Shown piece by piece: positions 28,101 to 40,100 of a DNA stretch of 64,000 nucleotides. A model generated the notes under the pieces. That model saw nothing but the letters and a program-made list of their open reading frames with translations, was not told where the DNA came from and searched no databases. Position 1 is the first letter of the stretch; every line of letters starts with the position of its first letter. The DNA is from Bathymodiolus brooksi (lineage: Eukaryota; Mollusca; Bivalvia; Mytilida; Modiolidae): contig OY804579.1 in assembly GCA_963680875.1 (NCBI GenBank), positions 14,647,506 through 14,711,505 of the forward strand. The letters are read 5' to 3'. Position numbers and translations under genes: made by a program.

Positions 28101-31100
28101 GGTATACATTATGGTGTGTTAGCATGTGAAGGGTGTAAGGTGAGTATTTTGAACCTCTGGTATACATTATGGTGTGTTAGTATGTGAAGGGTGTAAGGTG
28201 AGTATTTTGAACCTCTGGTATACATTATGGTGTGTTAGCATGTGAAGGCTGTAAGGTGAGTATTTTGATCCTCTGGTATACATTATGATGTGTTAGTATG
28301 TGAAGGGTGTAAGGTGAGTATTTTGAACCTCTGGTATACATTATGGTGTGTTAGCATGTGAAGGGTGTAAGGTGAGTATTTTGATCCTCTGGTATACATT
28401 ATGATGTGTTAGCATGTGAAGGGTGTAAGGTGAATATTTTGATCCTCTGGTGTACATTATGACGTGTTAGCATGTGAAGGGTGTAAGGTGAGTATTTTGA
28501 TCCTCTGGTATACATTATGATGTGTTAGCATGTGAAAGGTGTAAGGTGAATATTTTGATCCTCTGGTATACATTATGATGTGTTAGCATGTGAAGGGTGT
28601 AAGGTGAGTATTTTGATCTTCTGGTGTACATTATGATGTGTTAGTATGTGAAGGGTGTAAGGTGAGTATTTTGATCCTCTGGTATACATTATGATGTGTT
28701 AGCATGTGAAGGGTGTAAGGTGAGTATTTTGATCCTCTGATATACATTATGGTGTGTTAGCATGTGAAGGGTGTAAGGTGAGTATTTTGATCTTCTGGTA
28801 TACATTATGATGTGTTAGCATGTGAAGGGTGTAAGGTGAGTATTTTGATCTTCTGGTGTACATTATGATATGTTAGCATGTGAAAGGTGTAAGGTGAGTA
28901 TTTTGATCCTCTGGTATACATTATGGTGTGTTAGCATGTGAAGGATGTAAGGTGAGTATTTTGATCCTCTGGTATACATTATGGTGTGTTAGCATGTGAA
29001 GGGTGTAAGGTGAGTATTTTGATCTTCTGGTATACATTATGGTGTGTTAGCATGTGAAGGATGTAAGGTGAGTATTTTGATCCTCTGGTATACATTATGG
29101 TGTGTTAGTATGTGAAGGGTGTAAGGTGAGTATTTTGATCCTCTGGTATACATTATGATGTGTTAGTATGTGAATGGTGTAAGGTGAGTATTTTGATCCT
29201 CTGGTATACATTATAATGTGTAACATGTGAAGGTTGTAAGGTGAGTATTTTGATCTTCTGGTGTACATTATGATGTGTTAGCATGTGAAGGGTGTAAGGT
29301 GAGTATTTTGATCTTCTGGTATACATTATGATGTGTTAGCATGTGAAAGGTGTAAGGTGAATATTTTGATCCTCTGGTATACATTATGATGTGTTAGCAT
29401 GTGAAGGGTGTAAGGTGAGTATTTTGATCTTCTGGTGTACATTATGATGTGTTAGTATGTGAAGGGTGTAAGGTGAGTATTTTGATCCTCTGGTATACAT
29501 TATGATGTGTTAGCATGTGAAGGGTGTAAGGTGAGTATTTTGACCCTCTGATATACATTATGGTGTGTTAGCATGTGAAGGGTGTAAGGTGAGTATTTTG
29601 ATCCTCTGGTATACATTATGATGTGTTAGCATGTGAAGGGTGTAAGGTGAGTATTTTGATCTTCTGGTGTACATTATGATATGTTAGCATGTGAAAGGTG
29701 TAAGGTGAGTATTTTGATCCTCTGGTATACATTATGGTGTGTTAGCATGTGAAGGATGTAAGGTGAGTATTTTGATCCTCTGGTATACATTATGGTGTGT
29801 TAGCATGTGAAGGGTGTAAGGTGAGTATTTTGATCTTCTGGTATACATTATGGTGTGTTAGCATGTGAAGGATGTAAGGTGAGTATTTTGATCCTCTGGT
29901 ATACATTATGGTGTGTTAGTATGTGAAGGGTGTAAGGTGAGTATTTTGATCCTCTGGTATACATTATGATGTGTTAGTATGTGAATGGTGTAAGGTGAGT
30001 ATTTTGATCCTCTGGTATACATTATAATGTGTAACATGTGAAGGTTGTAAGGTGAGTATTTTGATCTTCTGGTGTACATTATGATGTGTTAGCATGTGAA
30101 GGGTGTAAGGTGAGTATTTTGATCTTCTGATGTACATTATAATGTGTTAGTATGTGAAGGGTGTAAGGTGAGTATTTTGATCCTCTGGTATACATTATGA
30201 TGTGTTAGTATGTGAAGGGTGTAAGGTGAGTATTTTGATCCTCTGGTATACATTATGATGTGTTAGCATGTGAAGGGTGTAAGGTGAATATTTTGATCCT
30301 CTGGTGTACATTATGATGTGTTAGCATGTGAAGGGTGTAAGGTGAGTATTTTGATCCTCTGGTATACATTATGATGTGTTAGCATGTGAAAGGTGTAAGG
30401 TGAGTATTTTGATCCTCTGGTATACATTATGATGTGAAAGGTGTATGGTGAATATTTTGATCCTCTGGTATACATTATGATGTGTTAGCATGTGAGAGGT
30501 GTAAAGTGAATATTTTGATCCTCTGGTATACATTATGGTGTGTTAGCATGTGAAGGGTGTAAGGTGAGTATTATTTGTAAATAAAGAATAAACAAATTAC
30601 CGGTAAATTCAGATATTCACTCTCTCCAACTTTTAAAACAAAGATATTCGACATCAGACTCATTGTTTTTCTATTTTGTTTTCTTAGAAAACACTTAAGC
30701 TATTAATGGCATATTGACAAAAGAATGTCACTGTGTTCTTAAGTCCAATTTATGTGGTCCATTATTTAGTAAGATTACAATGAAGAAAAGTCTTATACTG
30801 TTTTTGTCTCATTTATGGAAATTATTTTTTTCCCTAGTTCTTACTACAATGTATTACAAATTTACATAAATGTATCAGTTATTGATATTCAAACTTTGAA
30901 ATGGGTATAGATACCCAGTAGAATGACAGAAGATGTAATTGATGACCTTTAGATACACAGTAGAATGACAGAAGATGTAATTGATGACATTTAGATACAC
31001 AGTAGAATGACAGAAGATGTAATTGATGACTTTTAGATACACAGTAGAATGACAGAAGATGTAATTGATGACTTTTAGATACACAGTAGAATGACAGAAG

Positions 31101-34100
31101 ATGTAATTGATGACTTTTAGGTACACAGTAGAATGGCAGAAGATGTAATTGATGACTTTTAGATACACAGTAGAATGACAGAAGATGTAATTGATGACTT
31201 TTAGGTACACAGTAGAATGACAGAAGATGTAATTGGTGACTTTTAGATACACAGTAGAATGACAGAAGATGTAATTGATGACTTTTAGATACACAGTAGA
31301 ATGACAGAAGATGTAATTGATGACTTTTAGATACACAGTAGAATGACAGAAGATGTAATTGATGACTTTTAGGTACACAGTAGAATGACAGAAGATGTAA
31401 TTGATGACTTTTAGGTACACAGTAGAATGACAGAAGATGTAATTGATGACTTTTAGATACACAGTAGAATGAGAGAAGATGTAATTGATGACTTTTAGGT
31501 ACACAGTAGAATGACAGAAGATGTAATTGATGACTTTTAGATACACAGTAGAATGACAGAAGATGTAATTGATGACTTTTAGATACACAGTATAATGACA
31601 GAAGATGTAATTGATGACTTTTAGGTACACAGTAGAATGACAGAAGATGTAATTGGTGACTTTTAGATACACAGTAGAATGACAGAAGATGTAATTGATG
31701 ACTTTTAGGTACACAGTAGAATGACAGAAGATGTAATTGGTGACTTTTAGGTACACAGTAGAATGACAGAAGATGTAATTGGTGACTTTTAGATACACAG
31801 TAGAATTACAGAAGATGTAATTGATAACTTTTAGGTACACAGTAGAATGACAGAAGATGTAATTGGTGACTTTTAGATACACAGTAGAATGACAGAAGAT
31901 GTAATTGATGACTTTTAGGTACACAGTAGAATGACAGAAGATGTAATTGATGACTTTTAGGTACACAGTAGAATGACAGAAGATGTAATTGATGACTTTT
32001 AGATACACAGTAGAATGACAGAAGATGTAATTGATGACTTTTAGGTACACAGTAGAATGACAGAAGATGTAATTGATGACTTTTAGGTACACAGTAGAAT
32101 GACAGAAGATGTAATTGGTGACTTTTAGATACACAGTAGAATGACAGAAGATGTAATTGATGACCTTTAGATACACAGTAGAATGACAGAAGATGTAATT
32201 GATGACTTTTAGATACACAGTAGAATGACAGAAGATGTAATTGATGACTTTTAGGTACACAGTAGAATGACAGAAGATGTAATTGATGACTTTTAGGTAC
32301 ACAGTAGAATGACAGAAGATGTAATTGATGACTTTTAGGTACACAGTAGAATGACAGAAGATGTAATTGATGACTTTTATCTTCTGTAGGGATTCTTCAG
32401 GAGAGCATTACAAGACATTGGTGATCCAGCAAGGAAAAGATGTTTTTATGGAAAAAATTGTCAGATCACAGTCCTGACTCGTAATAGATGTCAGTATTGT
32501 CGTCTCCAGAAATGTTTACAGCTTGGCATGTCTAGATCAGGTATCTTATCTATTATAAGATTGATTTCACCGAGAACCAAGTTTTTAATATCTGTTAAAG
32601 TGTATGGGTGAAATTAGACAACCAACATGTGTGAATCGTCCACATTGAACTATTGATTTCTGTGATTAAACTTTTGTTACCATGTAGAATATTTATTTTT
32701 ATACAGATTTAATAGACCATTAGCATATTTCCAACTATGATTTTAAAATTATATGTTTTACAGGAGTTACTTCACGTAAAGACAGGGCCGCTTTCATGCA
32801 CATTTAGACAGGGCCCCTTTCATTGTTCTTCATGTATACCTTATTATCCCCTTGCCAACGAAGTTGCGAAGTGATATAGTAACGCTACCGTTTGTCCGGC
32901 TATCCCCTCCTTTAGTTTTGGAGCTACAGCTTTAATATTTTGTAGGATATTTATGCAAATAATGGAGGTGTGCATGTCCACAGAATTTTGATTTTCATCA
33001 AATATTCTCAAAATGACAGGTAGTTGGACTTAATCATTGTGTTCGTCCGTCCGGATATAGATACATGGTTTGTCCGGCTATCTCCTCCTACAGTTTTGGA
33101 GCTACAGCTTTAATATTTTGTATGAAGTTTATTCACATAATGGAGGTGTGCATATATACAGGATTTTGATTTTCATCAAATATTTGATAATGACAGGTAG
33201 TTGGACTTCATTTCCTTCTTACTAACTACATAATGGAATTCTAACAAAAATAATACAAAAAATGAAAAGTGGTTCAATTTGGATCTTAAAAAGATGAGAA
33301 ATAACCTAATTAATTATGGAAAAGTTTATACTCAATACCCTAAAGATCCATATGTTAAAAATCACTTCTATAAATTATATAGAGAATACAATAAAAGTAG
33401 GAAAATGACATAACGGCAGTATAAAAATAATATGTTAAAAGAACTTGATCAACTCCATGAAGAAAACCCCAAAACTTATTGGAAAATTATAAATGATCTA
33501 AAAAATGATGGGGCTGTCCAGGATAGTAACTGTATTTCACCTTCGGTATGGCTTACACACTTCAAAAATCTAAATGAAGTGAAGGATCACTTTTCTCAGA
33601 GAATAAAGGAACTAGAGATGAAACTGGAATCCCTAGAAAATATTAAGTGCTTTAATGAGCTTGATTTTCCCATTACTGAATCTGAAATTTCAAATGCTAT
33701 ACTAAAAATTAGACTGAATAAATCTCCAGGCCTAGACAATATTACAAATAATATGATCAGATGTAGTCAGTCTGCCTTAATTAAGTGTTATAAAAAAATC
33801 TTCAATGCTTGTTTAGCACATGGAATTTATCCTGAAACATGGGCAGAGGGCTATATTATTTCCCTATTCAAATCAAAAGATGTTGATGATCCTAATAACT
33901 ACAGAGGCCTTACAATTACAAGTGCTATAGGAAAATTGTTCAACCGTACTCTCAATTTACGTCTTGATAAATTTCTATCAACAAATAATATAATTAATAA
34001 CTGTCAAATTGGATTCACAAAAGAAGCCAGAACTTCTGACCACATGTTTGTGTTAAAAACTATAATTGATAAATGTAATGCTGTAAATGAAAGACTGTTT

Positions 34101-37100
34101 GCCTGCTTTGTTGATTTCCAAAAAGCATTTGATACAGTCATCCACACTGGAATTAAGTTAAACTTTTGGAAATTGGTGTTGGTACACTCTTTTACAATAT
34201 TATCAAAAATATGTATGCTGCCAGTAAATCTTGTATTAAGGTTAATAATGAGATAACAGATTATTTTGAAACTAAACTTGGTGTAAAACAGGGTGACAAT
34301 TTTAGGCCTAATCAAATCAAAATCTTTATTAATGATTTACCCAAATATTTACAGGAAACACCTGATTTCGTATCACTGAATGGCCGTCGTGTACATTGTT
34401 TAATGTTTGCAGATGATGTCATCTTGTTATCCAAAACAGCCGCAGGTCTTCAAAGTAAAATTGACATCCTTAACCATTATTGTGAAGACTGGTGTCTTAA
34501 TGTTAACACCAATAAAACCAAAATTTTGGTTTTCAACATGGCGGGCAGACACTATAGACTTAATTTTAAGTTTAACAATGTACCACTTGAAAGTGTAAAT
34601 GAATATAAATATTTGGGCATACATTTTTGTGCATCTGGTTCTTTCTTCTATGCGCAAGAACAGCTTTATAAAAAAGGTTTGAAGGCTTATTTCAAATTAA
34701 CAAAAGACTTTTTATCAATGCATCCATCTGTTAAGACCAGTATGCATGTGTTCGATCATACTATAAAACCAATTCTCCTCTATGGATGTGAGATATGGGG
34801 CATGTTTAATCCATTTAGTTCCAAATTTAGAAAGGGACAACTGTCTTTTTGTGACTTTTTTATCAAAAATCATGCTGAGAAATTACACCAGAAATTTCTT
34901 AAATATAACCTTGGTGTACATACTAAAACTACCAATATAGCTGTTCTTTCTGAGTTAGGCAGATTTCCTTTGTATTATAATATAATAAAAGCAATGCTTA
35001 AATATTATTACAGACTAGAAAAGTCTAAAGGGCTATCTGATGTTAACAAGTTATCTTGGTTTTCATCCATAGATGTTATTATCAAAAAAATGCAATCCTC
35101 AAGACCAGTACATAATCCAAACTCTAGAATTAATGTTGAAACTTTATACAATTATTTTATCAATGATTGGGAGCCAAATCTTGCACAACATTCCAATGGT
35201 AAATTGTGTACATATGTAACATTCAAAGCTAATTTTTTGGTGTGAAAAATATTTGTCTATTATTTCAAGTTTTGATCTTAGAAGATGTTTGTCAAGATTA
35301 CGTCTGTCAGCTCATGCACTACGTATTGAAAGAGGCAGATAACAGGGTACTCCCCGGCACAATAGAACATGTCCCAGATGTGATAGCGGTGAAATTGAAG
35401 ATGAAAAGCATTTTCTCTTTAACTGCAATTCTTTGATATTACAACAAAGTAAACTACTTTCATGTATAGATGCAAATTGTACTCAATTTAAAACTCTTGA
35501 TAATAAAAACAAACTAATTTGGCTAATGAATAGTGAAAACAAAGATGTTCTTTTAGAGTTGTGTAATTTTGTCAAGAATAACGAAAAACACACTTAGTAT
35601 TGATAACACTTATGAACTGGGACATTGTTTCATTGTGGCTGCATCGGACATTCAATAAATTATATTTATAACTCTCTACTTCTTGGTGGTGACTATGCAA
35701 ATATTATATGAATTTAGGTCCTTTTAGCATCGACCCTTGGTGTCCCCTGCATTTGAATAACTATTGCAATTGCTCATGTGCTTGGGGCACGAGGAGGACT
35801 CATTTATTCATATTTATGATAGTACATGTCATGACATGCGTCACACTCTTAAATTATAATAGATTTACATATTTAGCTTATTAATAGGTCCTTTTTAGCA
35901 TCGACCCTTGGTGTCCACTGCATTTGAATAACTATTGCATTTGTTCAAGTGCTTGGGACATGAGGAGGACTTACTCATTTATATTTATGTTTTTGTTTTT
36001 ATTTATATAGTACATAAACATGTGTCTTACTCTAAGTCTTGAATTGTAATAGATTCACATATTTAATTATTTAATAAGTCCTTTTAGCATCGACCATTGG
36101 TGTCCCCTGCATTTGAATAACCATGGCATTGTTCATGTGCTTTGTTTATTTAATATAAATAGACAGACAAACAAATATTGATATGAGTGATATATTTATT
36201 CTCTCATGCTTTAAGTATTTATACAGTATATGTATTTAATTTCGAAAATGTAGTTATTTCGCATGTATAATATGTGTGTGAATGTGTTATAGTCCTATTT
36301 GCACCGGCCCTTGGTTTCCTCTGCATTTGTACAACTACCGTACAGTAGTTGTCCATGTGCATAGGACACGGGGAGGACTTGACCACTACACTACATGTGA
36401 GTTAACCATTGATGTCTGATGTGGCCAACAATGTCATAGTCGACGCCACTTAATTATTATTATGAGTATTTAGTTATTTTATGGGTAGATTTGTTCATTG
36501 TAACGTACAATATTTTTATTTTTATTTTTTAATGAATCACTGTAATGACTTTGCCCCTTGTGGGTCCTCTATTGGACAATAAAAATTCTTATTCTTATTC
36601 TTATACCCATTTCACCACAGGTAATACCTTTATATTTACATATCAGGAATGAAAAATTAAAGGTACTATCTGTATACAAGTGTTAAAGAACTTTTGACTT
36701 GTTTATAATTTCCTATAGTCAGGCGGGGGCATCATTTGTGTCTTACAAACACACTTCATTTTTTAAAAATCACTCCTAACAAAACAACTTTGTCCATAAT
36801 TATCAAGTGCGGGGGCATACTTCTTTTCTAGTTATTAATAAACCACCATAGATCAGCTTCAATTCCAATACTTAAAATACTAAATAAATCTAAATGCTTC
36901 AAAATTAAATTTAGTTGAATGCTGCAGTTATTTTATAAGATATACACGTATTAACTTATCTCATTTCAGCTGCTAAACTTGGGAGAAGATCACGTAAAAT
37001 GAGAGAGATGATCAAATGTATGGAAGATTCTGTGATGGAACAAGCCCTCCATGGACTTCTAAGTTTGAATCCTGATATATCATCAGAAATCATGTCAACA

Positions 37101-40100
37101 GTTATGAAACAGAAACCAGAGGATGAATCTGTGGATAAGAAAATGTCTCAAAAATCTGACTCGCCTCCGTTAGACCTATCTCCTCCGTCAGCATTGAGGT
37201 CTTCCCCATCATTATCAAATGATAGTCTGATGAATTCACTGAGTAAATCTAATTTACCGACCCCTTCTGGATCTGTCAATCATTCTCCGATTCACTCACC
37301 GATGTTATCAACTCGGACTCCACCTACAGTACCTGCCAATCTCGTACATCCAAGTCCATTCACTAATCCAATGTTTTTATCTTTAAATCAGGAAATAATT
37401 ACATCAGCAATGTACTATGGTGCTCCACCTTTATTTAGCCAACAAGGTTACACATCTCCAATTAATTTAGTCAAATCAGAAAGAAAGAGTTTAGATGACA
37501 AATCTCCGGCTCGAGATAATGAAAAAAATCTTCTTTCACCTAGTCATCGTCATTCTGTTAACACTATGAACTTGTCCAGAAGTAGGTCATCTATTGACTC
37601 AATGTCAGCTATGTCACACCAGTCATCTTATGATAACGAGGATCTCGATTCTCTAGATGCAATCAGCCGTAGAACTTCTTATGACTTCAGTGATGAGGAA
37701 ATTCAAGCTTTGAATTATAGACATTTACAAAATCAGATGAATTTTGAAAATCCAAATTTTGCACAAATGAACATGAGAAACAAAATGTCTACTACTACAA
37801 ATCCTATTAAGAAACGACCATTTAAAGTCTCACATACAACAGCAACACAGGATGATAGACGTCCACCATCCCTGGAAAGTGCTAGTCATAGTCGTCCATC
37901 TTCTGTGTCATCTCAACATAATTCTCCATTTCCAAGAAATGAAATAATAACTAAAACGTTGCAGTCACCTTTATTGATGAATTCACCGTCACCATATCAA
38001 ATGACACAGAGTCATCCGATGACATCACCGCCATTATTTAATTCAAGAGTAAACACTCCAAAACAAAGCATCTCAGAAACAGGTGGTCCAGAGAAAAGTA
38101 TATATAGACAAGACAGATCTATGATTAGACAGAGTCCAGTCGATCATATTGATTCACAAGAGGATCGTAGAAAGTTCATAAAATTGTCATCTGACAGTTC
38201 AACAAAAACCAACAAACCCAGAGAGATGGCCATTGTTTGTCCAACAGTCAAGATTGAAGATGAAAGTCATTTATCTGTAGCATTCCTGACCTACAAAGTC
38301 CATCAGTCATTCCAGACTAACTTCAGATCAAGGGCTGATTTACGAGCAATGGAAGAGAAAGTTATTGAATTTAAACAAAGAAGTATGCTGACAAAACAGG
38401 ATGTACAGTTATTATTCCAGGTAGGTTGATATATATATATATATAGATTCTCCTTCTACTACCAGTGCATTAAAATTAGCATATTTTCTTTGCTCAAAAT
38501 ATTAGCAAATAGGGTTGGGCACAAGTTATTACAACAATTATTTAAAACCCACTCCCTACAATTGACAACAGACTATATACATGACAGCAACCACACAATG
38601 AAATGTATCAATTTACATAAAGATGTACATGTATAAACACACAAGCAAAAATGGAGAAAGAATCAAACAAAGAGACATGGTACTTATTAGGAAAAGGAAG
38701 AAAATGTTTGCAAAAAATAAATAAATTGAAAAAAGATTTTAGACCTGCATGATTAACCAAGTCTATAGCTATCTTTTAGAAAGACTTGAAGCGCACCAGT
38801 GGATTATGATATTTCTCCACACGAGATAGTTAAATTTTAAAAAATTAACTCTCAAGAGTGGAGGAGTATGATAATCCACTAGTAACAGAATCTGTTTCTC
38901 TTATGACCAACAATATTTATACGTTGTTTTAAAATATTTCTGTCGTTGTTAATGACTGTTGAAAGGAATCAAACCCTTTATACCAGACGTGCCTACAGTA
39001 TTATAGAATAAAACCCTTTATTATGAGATGTGCCTCAGATTGTTATAAGGGACCGTTGTGGTCATGATCGTATGGTAGTTGGATTTACGATTACCTGTGC
39101 AATCAATGTCTATCACCACTAATGTTGTGAGTTTGAATCCCGCTCATGGCAAGGTGTACTTGATACAACATTTTGTGATAAAGTTTGTCAGTGACTTGCG
39201 ACAGGTCCGTGGTTTTCTCCGGGTACTCCAGTTTCCTCAACCAGTTAAACTGATCACCACGATATAGCTGAAATATTGTTGAAAGTGGCATTAAACACCA
39301 TAATACACACAGATTGTTATAATCTTTTTTCTCTCACTAACCAAACATTGTAGATCAACATTTTTCCAGGACATATTTTGAGAAACAAATCTTTTTCTTG
39401 AATGAATTAGGTGAAACATTTTCCATTTTTGAAAGAATGATTAAAGGCAAAATTGATTTATTTTACAGGATAAATTCGGGAGAAATTTATTCTTATTACA
39501 AGATTAATTATGGAGAATTTATCTTGTTACAGGATGAATTAAAGAGAATTTGTTCTTTTAATAAGATGAATTGGGGATATTTTCTTTTTACAGGATGAAT
39601 TGAGGATATTTTCTTTTTACAGGATGAATTGAGGGTATTTTCTTTTTACAGGATGAATTGAGGGTATTTTCTTTTTACGGGATGAATTGGGGATATTTTC
39701 TTTTTACAGGATGAATTAGGGAGAATTTGTTCAGCTGGAGAAGTATGTTGGCAGGGATTTCAGAGTCTATTAAATACTACTATACAAGACACTGTAACAT
39801 TTGCCAAAAAAGTTCCAGGGTTCTCAAGGTTACAACAAGAAGACCAGATCAGTTTAATCAAAGGAGGATGTTTTGAGGTCTGTCAAATCGTGAAAGTGAA
39901 AAGTTAAAATGAACTCAAATTGCATCTGCAGCTGTTTGATATTGGGTAGTTCAGAATATATTCCAGGTTTTTATGTGAAATTTGTCTTTCCGCCCACATA
40001 AATTACATGATGGGGACGCTTCACCACTTTTATGATTGAACCGCATTGGTGGTGTAATGGTTGGCGTGCTCGTGTGGTAGATCATAGGTTAGAGCCCTAA

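Noticed and set aside
8042..30572. Hundreds of duplicated zinc-finger exons producing a multi-finger protein
   Set aside because: Each unit has only the last 47 nt of the exon, lacks a convincing acceptor (only a weak TGTGTTAG), is 58 bp long so frame is lost, and contains stops.
8042..30572. CRISPR-like array
   Set aside because: Units are contiguous with no unique spacers, and the gene context is eukaryotic.
30875..32344. 489-residue minus-strand open frame of 14-residue repeats ([14 protein letters not shown])
   Set aside because: It is the translation of the 42-bp intronic array; 42 is a multiple of three, so the frame stays open by arithmetic. It lies antisense in an intron and has no flanking gene signals.
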